Of a stretch of DNA of 64,000 nt, positions 7,333-21,594 are shown one piece after another; position 1 is the first letter of the stretch, and every line of letters starts with the position of its first letter. Source of the DNA: Verrucomicrobiota bacterium (lineage in GTDB: Bacteria > Verrucomicrobiota > Verrucomicrobiia > Opitutales > Opitutaceae); assembly GCA_016235555.1 (NCBI GenBank), contig JACRKC010000039.1, positions 48,737-112,736 on the forward strand. The letters run 5' to 3'. The notes below the pieces were generated by a model. It saw nothing but the letters and a program-made list of their open reading frames with translations. It searched no databases and was not told the origin of the DNA. The position numbers and the translations under genes are program-made.

Positions 7333-8610
7333 ATGCGCGCCCGCGCCACCTCGGCTCGATCGGTCCTGTTCGTCCTCTTGGCCGCCGCGGCCCTCCCGGC
7401 GACTGCCGCCGACTCCGTGCTCACTCTTGAGCGCGTGGTCGGCGAGGTGCGCGCGCACAACCCCCAGCTCCGTGCTGCCACCGCGATGGCCGCCGCCGAT
7501 CGCGAGCGCATCGCGCAGGCCGCCGCGTGGGAGGACCCCGTCGCCGGACTCGAATTCCAGCGCGACTCCTCCAACCGCCTCACGACCTATGACCACGCCG
7601 AGCTTTCTCTCACGCAGAAAATCCCGCTCTCCGGTAACCGCGAGCGCCGTCGCGCCCTCGCGGCCGCCGGCGCCGACATCTCCACCGCCGCGATCCGCAG
7701 CCGTGAGTTCATGCTCATCGCCGAGGCGCGCGACGCATTCTTCCAACTCCTGCGCGCCCGCGAACAACTCGCGCTCACGAAGGAAACCGCCCAGCTCCTC
7801 ACCCAAGCCGTCGACATCACACGCAGCCGTCTCACCACGGGCAACGGCAACGTCGCCGCCGTCTTGATGGCCGAGACCGAGCGCGTCCGGCTCGACGAGC
7901 GCGTCATCATGCTCGACCGCGAAATCGCCGACGCCTCCGCTGCGCTCAACACCCTCCGCGACCTGCCGCCGCAGGCACCCGTCGGCGAGCTCGCCGCACC
8001 CGCCCTGCCCGCCGCCGCCGGCACCGATCTCCCGTTCGCCACGCTCGCCGACGCCCAGGCCCACGCGCTCGCGCACCGCCCCGAGTTTGCCGAGACCACC
8101 GCCCGCATCACCGAGGCCCAGCGCGCCCGCGAGCTCGCCGACCGTGCCTGGCGCCCCGACCCCGAAGTCATGGTGAAGGCGCGGCACATGAACACCGACA
8201 GCCGCGTCATCAAGAGCTACGACACCGGCATCGCCGTCAGCCTCCCGTGGTTCAACGACGGCAAATACCGCTCCGCCCAACGCGAAGCCGACAAGCGCCG
8301 CGAAGCCGCCGAACTCGACGCCGCCGCGCTCCGCACCAAGACCGTCGCCGAGGTGCGTGACATGTGGCAGCGCATCGAGACCGCCCGCCGCAACCTCGAA
8401 CTCTTCCGCGACAAACTCCTCCCGCTCGCCCGCCAGGGCGCCGAGGCCACGCAACAGGGCCTCATCAACGGCAGTGTCTCCATCGCCGAACTCGTCGTCG
8501 CCCAACGCTCGCTGGTCGACGCGCAAATCTCCCTCGCCGCCAATCTCGCCGATTTTCACCGCTACCGCGCCATGCTCGCCACGCTCGCCGGCACCACCGA
8601 CCACCCATGA
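7333..8610 (+). CDS. TolC-family outer membrane efflux protein (CusC type)
   Basis: 425 residues with a signal peptide (residues 1-26, ending ALPATAAD) and two repeats of the outer-membrane-efflux domain rich in long helices, as in TolC/CusC. Landmarks are VVGEVRAHNPQLRAA near the start and VSIAELVVAQRSLVDAQIS near the end. It forms the outer membrane channel of a tripartite efflux pump with the next two genes. The stop overlaps the adaptor start by three bases. Confidence 0.92.
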   Translation: MRARATSARSVLFVLLAAAALPATAADSVLTLERVVGEVRAHNPQLRAATAMAAADRERIAQAAAWEDPVAGLEFQRDSSNRLTTYDHAELSLTQKIPLSGNRERRRALAAAGADISTAAIRSREFMLIAEARDAFFQLLRAREQLALTKETAQLLTQAVDITRSRLTTGNGNVAAVLMAETERVRLDERVIMLDREIADASAALNTLRDLPPQAPVGELAAPALPAAAGTDLPFATLADAQAHALAHRPEFAETTARITEAQRARELADRAWRPDPEVMVKARHMNTDSRVIKSYDTGIAVSLPWFNDGKYRSAQREADKRREAAELDAAALRTKTVAEVRDMWQRIETARRNLELFRDKLLPLARQGAEATQQGLINGSVSIAELVVAQRSLVDAQISLAANLADFHRYRAMLATLAGTTDHP

Positions 8611-10232
8611 AACGCCTCGGTTTTCTTTTCTTCTTTCTTCTTTCGCCTTTCGCCTTCGCGGGCGAAGCCCGCGTCTTCCAGTGCCCCATGCACCCGTGGA
8701 TCAAGGCGGACAAGCCCGCCAAGTGCACCATCTGCGGCATGGACCTCGTCGCGGCCAAGGCCTCCGACGCCCCCGCGCCCGAGGGGGTCGTCGCGCTCTC
8801 CGCCTCGATCATCAACGCCATCGGCATCGAGACCACCGCGATCTCCACGCAGCCGCTCACGCGCTCCGTCCGCGTCAACGGTGCCATCGAAGACGACGAT
8901 ACCCGCCACCGCCTCATCACCGCTCGCGCCGAAGGGCGCGTCGAGAAACTCCACGCCAATCTCGTCGGCGCGCCCATCCGCCGGGGCGAGCCGCTCTACG
9001 AACTCTACAGCCCCGAGCTTCAGGCCGCGCAGCGCGAGCTGGTTCAGATCGCGAAAGCCGGCGCGCTCACCGCCTCCGCCCTGCCCGCCGCCCGCGCCCG
9101 TCTCGAAAAAATGGGCCTTACCGCCGCGCAGCTCGACGATCTCGTCAAAACCGGCGAACCCCATCTCGTCACGACCGTCTACGCGCCCGACGACGGCACC
9201 ATCGTCGCCAAATCGATCTACGAGGGTCAGTGGATCAAGACCGGCGACACGCTCCTCCAGATCGCCGACTTCGCCAAGATGTGGTTCATCTTCGAAGCCT
9301 ACGAGCAGGACATCCCCTGGCTGCATCTCGGCCAGACCGTGCAAATCACCACGCGCGCCGTCCCCGGCGAAATCATCGAAGCCCCGATCGATTTCATCGA
9401 TCCCAACTTCAACGAAGCCACCCACACCACCAAGGTCCGCGCCACGCTGCCCAATCCGCACCCGAACAGCCTCGGCGAAAAACACCAGCTCTTCCACCGC
9501 GTGCTCGCCGAAGCGCGCGTGCTCGTCGAGTCACCCGCCGTGCTCGCCGCGCCACGCTCGTCCATCCTCGACGCCGGACTCGGCCCCGTCGCCTACGTCG
9601 ACCTCGCCAGCCCCGAGCCTGGTCGAGGGGGCAGCGGCCACTATGCCCAGCGCAAACTCCGCCTCGGCCGCCGCGGCGATTCGCTCGTCGAGGTGCTCGA
9701 CGGCCTGAAAGCGGGCGAGCGCGTGGTGACTTCGGGCGCGTTGCTCATCGACGCCCAAGCCCAACTCGCCCACGAAGCCGCCGGCCACGATCATGGCGTA
9801 GTGGCTGAGGCGTCCCGCCTCAGTCCGCTTCCGCCCGCCGCTGCCGCTCCGCTCAACTCTCAACCCTCAACTCTCAACTCACTCTCCACCCTCGCCACCG
9901 TCGCCATCGACGCCGCCGATGCCCTCGCGAGCGACGACTTCGCCCGTTACCAAAAAATCTTCCCGTCGCTCGCCCCGGCCGCGGCTCCGTTCGCCCAACT
10001 CCCGAAACTCGAACTCGGCGATTCTCTCAAGGCCGCCCGCGCCTCCTTCGAACCGTGGAGCACCGCCGTCGCCGATCTGCTGAAACCGCACCGCGCCCAC
10101 CTCGGCCTGAAAATCTTCCAGTGCCCGATGACCCCCGTCCTCGGCAAAGGCCGCTGGCTCCAACGCGGCCAGCCGCTGAAAAATCCGTTCTTCGGCTCCG
10201 CCATGCCCGACTGCGGCGAAGAGGTCCCCTAG
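8607..10232 (+). CDS. RND efflux periplasmic adaptor with heavy-metal-binding domain (CusB type)
   Basis: 541 residues from the ATG at 8607, which overlaps the previous stop. After the signal peptide comes a heavy-metal-binding motif (FQCPMHP ... CTICGMDL, about 25-47), then barrel-sandwich, helical hairpin and beta-barrel parts of a membrane-fusion protein (VYAPDDGTIVAKSIYEGQW, FIFEAYEQDIPWLHLGQ). The C-terminal third adds a domain with a second metal motif FQCPMTPVLGKGRW. Two repeats are inserted in frame: a REP hairpin at 9798-9823 (residues 398-406) and a CTCAACT tract at 9851-9884 (residues 415-426). Both lie in the linker before the added domain. Confidence 0.92.
   Translation: MKRLGFLFFFLLSPFAFAGEARVFQCPMHPWIKADKPAKCTICGMDLVAAKASDAPAPEGVVALSASIINAIGIETTAISTQPLTRSVRVNGAIEDDDTRHRLITARAEGRVEKLHANLVGAPIRRGEPLYELYSPELQAAQRELVQIAKAGALTASALPAARARLEKMGLTAAQLDDLVKTGEPHLVTTVYAPDDGTIVAKSIYEGQWIKTGDTLLQIADFAKMWFIFEAYEQDIPWLHLGQTVQITTRAVPGEIIEAPIDFIDPNFNEATHTTKVRATLPNPHPNSLGEKHQLFHRVLAEARVLVESPAVLAAPRSSILDAGLGPVAYVDLASPEPGRGGSGHYAQRKLRLGRRGDSLVEVLDGLKAGERVVTSGALLIDAQAQLAHEAAGHDHGVVAEASRLSPLPPAAAAPLNSQPSTLNSLSTLATVAIDAADALASDDFARYQKIFPSLAPAAAPFAQLPKLELGDSLKAARASFEPWSTAVADLLKPHRAHLGLKIFQCPMTPVLGKGRWLQRGQPLKNPFFGSAMPDCGEEVP
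9798..9823. repeat. in-frame GAGGCG-type REP hairpin inside the adaptor gene
   Basis: GTAGTGGCTGAGGCG followed by TCC and CGCCTCAG forms a hairpin with the GTAG foot. It is read as VVAEASRLS without breaking the frame. It sits in an interdomain linker, where extra residues are likely tolerated. Confidence 0.85.
9851..9884. repeat. CTCAACT minisatellite in frame
   Basis: Four CTCAACY units separated by short spacers encode a Leu/Asn/Ser/Thr/Gln-rich patch (LNSQPSTLNSLSTL). The same tract type occurs at 11979-12008 in the permease gene and 36643-36671 in the WD40 gene, always in frame. Confidence 0.8.
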
Positions 10233-10256
10233 TCGTAGACGAGGCGTCCCGCCTCG
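10233..10256. repeat. GAGGCG-type REP hairpin between adaptor and permease genes
   Basis: GTAG (10236-10239) followed by a CGAGGCG/CGCCTCG hairpin fills most of the 40-base gap inside the operon. It could stabilise or trim the mRNA at this boundary, as REP elements do in other bacteria. Confidence 0.8.
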
Positions 10257-10272
10257 TTCCCCATCGCACGTC

Positions 10273-13568
<3,296 letters not shown>

Positions 13569-13572
<4 letters not shown>

Positions 13573-14192
13573 TCCAGCGTCTCTACGCGCTCCTCCGCGA
13601 CCTCCACCTCTACTTCGGGCTCTTCGTGAGCCCGTTCGTCCTGGTCTTCGCCGTCAGCGTGGTGTTCCTCGTCCATGCGTGGCTGCCGAAGCCCGGCGCA
13701 GCGCCCGCCAAACGCACCGTCACGGACATCACGCTCCCCGCCGATTTCGAATCGCTCAAGGGCCCCGCGCAACTGGCCGCCGCCCACGCGGTGCTCGCCC
13801 ACCTCGGCGTTCAGGGAGAAATCGGGTTCGTTCGCCAGCTCCCGCGCGAGCGCCGCTTCGTGTTTCCGGTGAGCGTTCCCGGCCGCGAGACCACCGTCGA
13901 TCTCAACGTCGCGCAGCGCACCGCCACCCTTTCGACGCGCACCACCGGCCTCTGGGATGCGACCGTGTATCTCCACAAGATGCCCGGACCGCACAACGTG
14001 GCCATCCGCGGCAACGCCGCGTTCATGCGCGTCTGGCGCTGGCTCGCCGACGCCACCGTCTACCTGCTGCTGTTCGTCTCGCTCAGCGGGGTCTACCTTT
14101 GGGCCGTGTTGAAAACCGAGCGCCGCATCGGTCTCGTCCTGCTCGCCGCCGGCGCCGCCACCTTCGGAGGACTCGTCTATGCCCTCGTCTGA
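13569..14192 (+). CDS. PepSY-associated membrane protein, first of a pair
   Basis: 207 residues from a GTG at 13569 that overlaps the permease stop (GTGA), which sets the start. There are TM segments near residues 12-37 and two at the C-terminus (TVYLLLFVSLSGVYLWAVL, then [14 protein letters not shown]), with a periplasmic PepSY-like region between (LTGEIG-type repeat as LGVQGEIGFVRQLP, KMPGPHN). The family is often found with siderophore or metal transport. Here it is coupled to efflux genes and may handle electrons or regulate the pump; no direct evidence for either. Confidence 0.75.
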
Positions 14193-14847
14193 CGCCACCA
14201 CCCTCGACGCAAGCCTCGCCTCCACCCTCCGCGCGTGGAACCGCCGGCTCCATTTTTACCTCGGGCTCTACTTTCTGTTCTTCATCTGGCTGTTCGCGCT
14301 CACCGGGCTGCTGATCAACCACCACGAGTGGAAATTCGCGGAATTCTGGCCCAACCGGAAAGTCGCGAACACCGAACAGGCGATCCAGCTGCCCGCCGCG
14401 GAAACAAATCTGGCCAAAGCCCGCGACGTGATGCGCCAGCTCAGCCTGACCGGCGAAATCCAGTGGGTGACGACGCGCCCCGACCCGAATCGCTTCGATT
14501 TCCGCGTCGCCCGCCCGGGCACCAACATCGAGGTCCAGGTCGATCTGAAAACCGCGCGCGCGAAACTCCAGCGCACCGAACTCAACTCGTGGGGCATCCT
14601 GCACACGCTGCACACGTTCACCGGCGTGCGGATCGGCGATGCGCAGAACCAGCGCGACTGGCTGCTCACGACGCTCTGGGCGCTCGCGATGGACGCCGTC
14701 GCCGCCGGCCTCTCCGTGATGGTGCTCAGCAGCCTTGCGATGTGGTGGGTCCTGCCCGGAAAAAAACTCGGCGGCGCCCTCGCCCTCGCCGCCGGCACGA
14801 TTATGTGCGGCTGGTTCCTCGTCGGGCTCCGGCTCATCGCTTCTTAA
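14179..14847 (+). CDS. PepSY-associated membrane protein, second of a pair
   Basis: 222 residues. The start at 14179 overlaps the previous gene by 14 bases. N-terminal [21 protein letters not shown] leads into a TM segment with LLINHHEW, the His-containing signature of PepSY_TM proteins, followed by a periplasmic PepSY-like domain ([20 protein letters not shown]), HTLHTFTGV and two C-terminal TM segments with VLPGKK. The two adjacent genes look like a split or duplicated PepSY_TM protein that probably works as a heteromer. Confidence 0.78.
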   Translation: MPSSDATTLDASLASTLRAWNRRLHFYLGLYFLFFIWLFALTGLLINHHEWKFAEFWPNRKVANTEQAIQLPAAETNLAKARDVMRQLSLTGEIQWVTTRPDPNRFDFRVARPGTNIEVQVDLKTARAKLQRTELNSWGILHTLHTFTGVRIGDAQNQRDWLLTTLWALAMDAVAAGLSVMVLSSLAMWWVLPGKKLGGALALAAGTIMCGWFLVGLRLIAS

Positions 14848-14848
14848 C

Positions 14849-16855
<2,007 letters not shown>

Positions 16856-16880
16856 TTCCGCCCTGGCCGGCGGGTGTAAA

Positions 16881-17006
16881 CTCAAACTGAGGTCAGTTTT
16901 CCGAAGGCCTCGGTTGTAGCGGCGGTCTATGACCGCCGAACGAATGCCCTGCACCCAACGCCGGCGGTCATAGACCGCCGTTACAAGTCACTGGTCTCAG
17001 TTTGAG
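16881..17006. repeat. nested GTAG element inside a longer inverted repeat
   Basis: Outer arms CTCAAACTGAGGTCAG (16881-16896) and CTGGTCTCAGTTTGAG (16991-17006) enclose a GTAG element (16916-16985) with stems GGCGGTC/GACCGCC. The same inner type is at 40576-40644, and the outer arm recurs near 39964. It lies after the copper operon and may act as its terminator. Confidence 0.85.
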
Positions 17007-17075
17007 GCACACCCATGGCCGGCCCGTGGCGCGCCGCGCCGTTGCACACCGCTGTGCTCCTGCCATGATGCGCAC

Positions 17076-17495
17076 ATGACTTGGCTCCACTGGTCGCTGC
17101 TCTCCGCGTTCTTCGCCGGCCTCACCGCCATCCTCGCCAAGCTCGGTGTCGCCGGCGTCGACTCCAACCTCGCCACGGCCGTCCGCACGTCCGTGGTGCT
17201 GGTTTTTGCGTGGGCGGTCGCACTCGCCACCGGCCCGGCTGCCGCGGTCTTCGCGCTCTCCCCGCGCACGTGGTTGTTTCTCACGCTCTCCGGCCTCGCC
17301 ACCGGCCTGTCCTGGCTCTGCTACTTTCGCGCGCTGCAACTCGGCGACGCCGCCAAGGTCGCGCCCATCGACAAGCTCAGTGTGGTCTTCGTGCTGATTC
17401 TCGCCGCGCTCTTCCTGCGGGAGAGCCTCACCTTGAAAACGCTGCTCGGTGGCTCGCTCATCACCGCCGGCGCCGTCGTCCTCGCCCTCAAGTAA
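17076..17495 (+). CDS. EamA/DMT-family small membrane transporter
   Basis: 139 residues with four to five hydrophobic segments and the EamA features LLSAFFAGLTAILAKLGV at the start, SWLCYFRALQLGDAAKVAPI in the middle and LGGSLITAGAVVLAL at the end. It is a half-size DMT protein, about 140 residues, so it likely works as a dimer. The substrate is unknown. It sits nine bases before the PaiB-like gene. Confidence 0.85.
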   Translation: MTWLHWSLLSAFFAGLTAILAKLGVAGVDSNLATAVRTSVVLVFAWAVALATGPAAAVFALSPRTWLFLTLSGLATGLSWLCYFRALQLGDAAKVAPIDKLSVVFVLILAALFLRESLTLKTLLGGSLITAGAVVLALK

Positions 17496-17503
17496 CCGCG
17501 CCC

Positions 17504-18160
17504 ATGTATAACCCGCCCCACTTCCAGGAAACGCGCCGCGAAATTCTGCACGAGCTCATGCACGCGCATCCGCTCGGCGCCCTCGTCACGCTCACCGCCG
17601 GCGGACTCGACGCCAATCACCTCCCGTTCGAGCTGGCGGCCGGCCCAGGCGACGGCCCGCTCGGCACGTTGCGCGGCCACGTCGCGCGCCGCAACCGCGT
17701 GTGGCAGGACTTTTCGCCCGACCACGACGCGCTCGTGATTTTTCAAGGCCCGGCCGCCTACGTCACCCCCTCGTGGTATGAGACGAAAAAGGAGACCGGC
17801 AAAGTCGTCCCCACCTACAACTACTGCGTCGTCCACGCGCACGGCCCGCTCATCGTCCACGACGACCGCGAGTGGTTGCGTGGCATGGTCACCCGTCTCA
17901 CGCACCGCTTCGAATCCGTCCGCCCCGCGCCGTGGGCGGTCACGGATGCGCCCGCCGACTTCATCGACCAACAACTCGCGGCCATCGTCGGCATCGAGAT
18001 TCCCATCGCGACGCTCACCGGCAAATGGAAGGTCAGCCAGAACCGGCCCGCTGCCGATCGCGCCGGAGTCGCGCGCGGACTCTCCGGCCCGGGCGCCACC
18101 GATTCGGCCGCGATGGCTGAACTTGTTCGCAATTTCGCCCCGCCTGGGGCCTCTTCCTGA
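17504..18160 (+). CDS. PaiB-like FMN-binding protein
   Basis: 218 residues. It has the family N-terminus MYNPPHF, the HPLGALVTL and ANHLPF blocks, WYETKKETGKVVPTYNY and FKVSQN-type ending as KWKVSQNRPAADRAGVARGL. PaiB proteins have a split-barrel FMN-binding fold and were named as negative regulators in Bacillus; many may be flavin or haem-related enzymes. It is between a transporter and metal-related lipoprotein genes, with gaps under ten bases, so it is likely in the same transcript. Confidence 0.88.
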   Translation: MYNPPHFQETRREILHELMHAHPLGALVTLTAGGLDANHLPFELAAGPGDGPLGTLRGHVARRNRVWQDFSPDHDALVIFQGPAAYVTPSWYETKKETGKVVPTYNYCVVHAHGPLIVHDDREWLRGMVTRLTHRFESVRPAPWAVTDAPADFIDQQLAAIVGIEIPIATLTGKWKVSQNRPAADRAGVARGLSGPGATDSAAMAELVRNFAPPGASS

Positions 18161-18166
18161 CGTCGC

Positions 18167-18652
18167 ATGAAACCCACCCGAATCCTTCTCGGCCCCATCG
18201 TGGCCGCCGCCCTGGCCTTTCTGTCCGCCTGCTCGAAGCACGATGACCACGCCGGCCACGCCCACGCCACCGCCCAGCACGCCCACACCGCCCCCCACGG
18301 TGGCACGTTGGTCGAAATCGGCGAGCACGCCTACAATCTCGAACTCGTCCGCGATGCCGCTGCCGGCAAACTCACCGTCTACGTGCTCGACGGCCACGCG
18401 GAAAATTTCGTGCGCATCAAGTCCCCGAGCCTCGAAATCGCCGCCAGCGGCGGTGCCAGCAAACGCTTGCTCGCGCTCCGCGCCGTAGCCAACTCGGCCA
18501 CCGGCGAGACCGTCGGCGACACCTCGTGCTTCGAGGCCCAGGCCGACTGGCTCAAGACCGAGTCGACCTTCGACGCCTCCCTCGCCGCGATCGAGATCAA
18601 GGGCACGAACTTCACCGCCATCGCGTTCAACTTCCCCAAGGGCGCGAAGTAA
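18167..18652 (+). CDS. His-rich lipoprotein, possible metal binder
   Basis: 161 residues. A lipoprotein signal ends in LSAC at about residue 22, followed by a His-rich stretch (KHDDHAGHAHATAQHAHTAPH) and then a beta-rich domain (GTLVEIGEHAYNLELV, KLTVYVLDGHAENFVRI). The His cluster suggests Zn or Cu binding in the periplasm. It begins six bases after the PaiB-like gene and precedes a DUF3299 gene and a COG0523 GTPase, a neighbourhood that points to zinc supply or storage (inference). Confidence 0.8.
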   Translation: MKPTRILLGPIVAAALAFLSACSKHDDHAGHAHATAQHAHTAPHGGTLVEIGEHAYNLELVRDAAAGKLTVYVLDGHAENFVRIKSPSLEIAASGGASKRLLALRAVANSATGETVGDTSCFEAQADWLKTESTFDASLAAIEIKGTNFTAIAFNFPKGAK

Positions 18653-18663
18653 CCGCCCCGGTC

Positions 18664-19485
18664 ATGCGCCCTCGATCGCACCGGTTCGCCATCACCGCGG
18701 TGCCGAGACTGGCTCTCGGCCTTGCGCTCGTGGCGGCCCAGCTGTCCGGCGCTCGCGCGGCCGTCCCGTTGCACAACCGCCTCGGCTGTCCCGATTGCGG
18801 CGGCGGCGTCAACCCTCACGTCCCGCTCCTCGGCGGCGAAGGCGATTTCGAGCCCGACCCTACGCTCGCCGCGCTCCGTCGCCTCGGAGTCGACGTCAAG
18901 AAATCACGCCCGCTGCCCGGTTCGGCCACGGCGCAGACCACACCGCCAACCGCACCAACGACGCCAGCACCGCCGGCCGCGACCACAACCGCTACTCCGC
19001 CTGTTTCGCCCGCGCCTGTAACTCTGCCCGCCCCTCCTGTCGCCAGGCCCGCGACCGTCGTGAGCGGTTACACCGTCGTGTCGTTCGGCGTGCTCGCCGG
19101 CTTCACGCTGCCTGAGCTCGGCACCAAGCAGCCACTCGCCGCCGGCGCCACCGCCCCCGACGTCCTCGCGCACGTGCCGGAAACCGTCCGCCGCCTCGAC
19201 GGCAAAAAGGTGCTCGTCACCGGTTTCATGCTGCCGACCAAGCTCGCCGACGGTTTCGCGATCGAATTTTTTCTACTCAGCAGCCCGGTGGCCTGCTGCT
19301 ACGGCACGCCGCCTGCCGCCCATGAGTGGATCAGCGTGAAGATGCGCCAGGAGGGCCTCCCGCCCGTCCAGCACGTTCCGATGCCGCTCGCCGGCCGGCT
19401 GCGCCTCCGCCCGCAATGGGAGAACGGCTACCTCATCGCCCTTTACGAGATCGAGGGCGACGGCCTCCTCAAGCCAAAGCCCTGA
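18664..19485 (+). CDS. DUF3299 domain protein
   Basis: 273 residues. A signal peptide is followed by a CPDC motif ([12 protein letters not shown]), a Thr/Pro-rich linker (about residues 90-135) and a DUF3299 domain with [39 protein letters not shown] and a C-terminal [11 protein letters not shown]3299 proteins are exported, and several are tied to zinc transporters. The adjacent Cys pair and CPDC suggest metal or thiol chemistry. It follows the His-rich lipoprotein by 11 bases. Confidence 0.82.
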   Translation: MRPRSHRFAITAVPRLALGLALVAAQLSGARAAVPLHNRLGCPDCGGGVNPHVPLLGGEGDFEPDPTLAALRRLGVDVKKSRPLPGSATAQTTPPTAPTTPAPPAATTTATPPVSPAPVTLPAPPVARPATVVSGYTVVSFGVLAGFTLPELGTKQPLAAGATAPDVLAHVPETVRRLDGKKVLVTGFMLPTKLADGFAIEFFLLSSPVACCYGTPPAAHEWISVKMRQEGLPPVQHVPMPLAGRLRLRPQWENGYLIALYEIEGDGLLKPKP

Positions 19486-19499
19486 TCCTCCCGCCCCTG

Positions 19500-19533
19500 C
19501 CCAAACCATGTCGCAATTGCGCCATCGTTTGGG
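19500..19533. promoter_or_regulatory. 34-bp palindrome, copy 1, upstream of COG0523 gene
   Basis: CCCAAAC at one end and GTTTGGG at the other enclose the perfect core CGCAATTGCG with ATG/CAT matched between. Only four positions break the 34-base symmetry. With a second copy 132 bases downstream it looks like a two-site operator for a zinc-responsive repressor such as Zur. The regulator identity is inference. Confidence 0.6.
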
Positions 19534-19631
19534 CCTCGGCCTCCGGCTGTCGCGTGCCGCCCCTGCTCCCGCTACCGCCGGCCTGCTTGCGCGCCAGGGA
19601 CTCGTCGTTCTCCGTGCTCGGCAAGCGAAAG

Positions 19632-19665
19632 CCCGAACTATGTCGCAATTGCGCTTCTGGTTGGG
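19632..19665. promoter_or_regulatory. 34-bp palindrome, copy 2
   Basis: CCCGAAC ... CGCAATTGCG ... GGTTGGG repeats the layout of the copy at 19500-19533, with more mismatches in the arms. It lies about 100 bases before the GTPase start. The stretch 19534-19763 holds nothing else recognised. Confidence 0.6.
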
Positions 19666-19763
19666 CGTGGAGCAGCGGCGTCATCACCGAAGGAGAGGCC
19701 GGGGCGGTTCTCGCGTGCCGGGTTGCCATCCGGCCCGTCATCCCTCATTCGCCTTTCACCATC

Positions 19764-21194
19764 ATGATTCCCGTCACCGTCCTCACCGGCTTCCTCGGCG
19801 CCGGCAAGACCACGCTCCTCAACCGCATCCTCACCGAAAACCACGGCAAGAAACTCGCCGTGATCGAAAACGAATTCGGCGAGGTCGGCGTGGACAACCA
19901 GCTCGTCATCCAAAGCGAGGAGGAGCTCTTCGAGATGAACAACGGCTGCATCTGCTGCTCCGTGCGCGGCGATCTCATCCGCATCCTCGGCCGCCTGCTC
20001 AAGCGCAAGGACAAGCTCGACGGCATTCTCATCGAGACCACCGGCCTCGCCAACCCGGCGCCGGTCGCCCAGACGTTTTTCACCGACGACGAGATGAAGA
20101 ACGCGTTCAAGCTCGACGCCATCGTGACCGTCGTCGATGCGAAGCACGTCCTCCAGCACCTCGACGCCGACGACGAATCCGTAAAGCAGATCGGCTTCGC
20201 CGACGTGATCCTCCTCAACAAGACCGACCTCGTCCCGCCCGCCGAACTCGACGCCCTCGAAGCCCGCATCAAGCGCATCAACGGCGTCGCCAAGGTCCAC
20301 CGCACGCAGAACTGCAACCTCGCCCTCGACCACGTGCTCGACGTCGGCGGCTTCAACCTCTCGCGCGCCACCGAGCTCGACCCGCAGTTCATGGAGCCGG
20401 AGTATCCGTTCGAGTGGGCCGGCCTCTACGCCCTGCCCGTCGGCAACCACGAACTCGTCATCGGTCACGTCGATCACGACCACGGCCACGGTCACGACTG
20501 CGGCCATGACCACGGCGAGGGCGCGCACGACCACCATCATCACCACCACGGCAACCCCAACGAACTCGATGTCGTGGTCATGCCCGTGAAGCTGCCGGTC
20601 AACGGCGACTACGACTCCACCGAATCTCAGGCCGCCATCCGCACCGCGATCGACGCCGCCGTGCACGTGTTTGCCGACTGGGAGTCGCGCACCAAGGAAG
20701 GCGACACCCTCGCACCCGGCGCCACGCTCCACCGCCTGCTTCTTGCCGACGGCAACGGCAAATATCGCCTCAAGCTCGACGGCCCCGGCTTCTACCTCGT
20801 GTTCGAGTCGTGCGGCCATCACCCGTTGCACATCCACGTGATGGGCGAGACCGCCCGCCCCTGCTGGCAGCGCGACTTCCACGCCGCGCACGAACACAAC
20901 GACGCCGTCACTTCCGTCGGCATCAGCACCCCCGGCGATCTCGACGGCAAAAAACTCAACGACTGGATCAGCGAGCTCCTCCGCACCAAGGGCGGCGACA
21001 TCTACCGCATGAAAGGCGTGCTCGCTGTGAAAGGCACCAACAAGCGCCTCGTCTTCCAGGGCGTGCACATGCTCTTCGACGCCAAGTTCGACCGCGAATG
21101 GGGCACCACGCCGCGCACCAACACGCTCGTCTTCATCGGCCAGAACCTCGACCGCGCGAAGCTCACCGAAGCCTTCAAAGCCTGCCTCGCCTGA
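19764..21194 (+). CDS. COG0523 (CobW/ZNG1-like) GTP-binding metallochaperone
   Basis: 476 residues from the ATG at 19764, which begins directly with the G domain. Walker A is GFLGAGKTT (residues 9-17), the metal motif CICC is at 62-65, and [12 protein letters not shown] and LLNKTDLV are further G-domain motifs. A long His-rich loop follows ([15 protein letters not shown] and HDHHHHHHG), then the CobW C-terminal domain with an added segment. Such proteins insert Zn or Co into target enzymes using GTP. The His loop favours zinc. Two palindromes upstream could place it under Zur control. Confidence 0.92.
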   Translation: MIPVTVLTGFLGAGKTTLLNRILTENHGKKLAVIENEFGEVGVDNQLVIQSEEELFEMNNGCICCSVRGDLIRILGRLLKRKDKLDGILIETTGLANPAPVAQTFFTDDEMKNAFKLDAIVTVVDAKHVLQHLDADDESVKQIGFADVILLNKTDLVPPAELDALEARIKRINGVAKVHRTQNCNLALDHVLDVGGFNLSRATELDPQFMEPEYPFEWAGLYALPVGNHELVIGHVDHDHGHGHDCGHDHGEGAHDHHHHHHGNPNELDVVVMPVKLPVNGDYDSTESQAAIRTAIDAAVHVFADWESRTKEGDTLAPGATLHRLLLADGNGKYRLKLDGPGFYLVFESCGHHPLHIHVMGETARPCWQRDFHAAHEHNDAVTSVGISTPGDLDGKKLNDWISELLRTKGGDIYRMKGVLAVKGTNKRLVFQGVHMLFDAKFDREWGTTPRTNTLVFIGQNLDRAKLTEAFKACLA

Positions 21195-21341
21195 GCCGAC
21201 GGTAGCGGCCGACGTAAGGGGGCCGGCGCGCGTGGCCAATCTGCCGGCCTCGTTACCTCGGCCGCCACCCCCTTGGGCTCGTGCGCAGGCTGCCGCATTC
21301 CCCGCCTTGCGCCCCACCCCGCCTGCGCCAGACTCACTCCG
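21195..21341. repeat. gap with a degenerate GTAG element
   Basis: An imperfect element from GTAGCGGCCGA (21202-21212) to TCGGCCGCCAC (21258-21268) is a relative of the better copy at 50791-50884, sharing the word CTCGTTACCTCGG. No gene is seen. Confidence 0.6.
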
Positions 21342-21590
21342 ATGCCGGCCGAATCGGTCAACTCCGCCCCCACTCCCGCGCCGCTCGATCGCGAGCGCGA
21401 CCGGCCGCATCCGTTGCAAATCGAACTCTACCGTCGGGCGACGCCGACCCAGAAACTGGCGGCCGTCGCGCGCCTTAACGCCACCCTCCTCAAGCTCAAA
21501 GAAACCAGTCTCGAATCGCAGTTTCCCCACCTCTCGTCCGTGGAACGCCGCGCGTTGCTGCGACACTGGTGGCTGACCGCGCACGATTAG
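21342..21590 (+). CDS. small protein paired with nucleotidyltransferase
   Basis: 82 residues (MPAESVNSAPTP ...) with a helical C-terminal half (RRATPTQKLAAVARLNATLL, LSSVERRALLRHWW). No known family is recognised with certainty. Its stop is four bases before a nucleotidyltransferase-fold gene, the arrangement of minimal toxin/antitoxin-like pairs. Phe/Trp-rich RHWW at the end is typical of small DNA- or protein-binding helical partners. The start could also lie upstream at 21273, but that part is Pro/Cys-rich and unlikely. Confidence 0.6.
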   Translation: MPAESVNSAPTPAPLDRERDRPHPLQIELYRRATPTQKLAAVARLNATLLKLKETSLESQFPHLSSVERRALLRHWWLTAHD

Positions 21591-21594
21591 TCCG

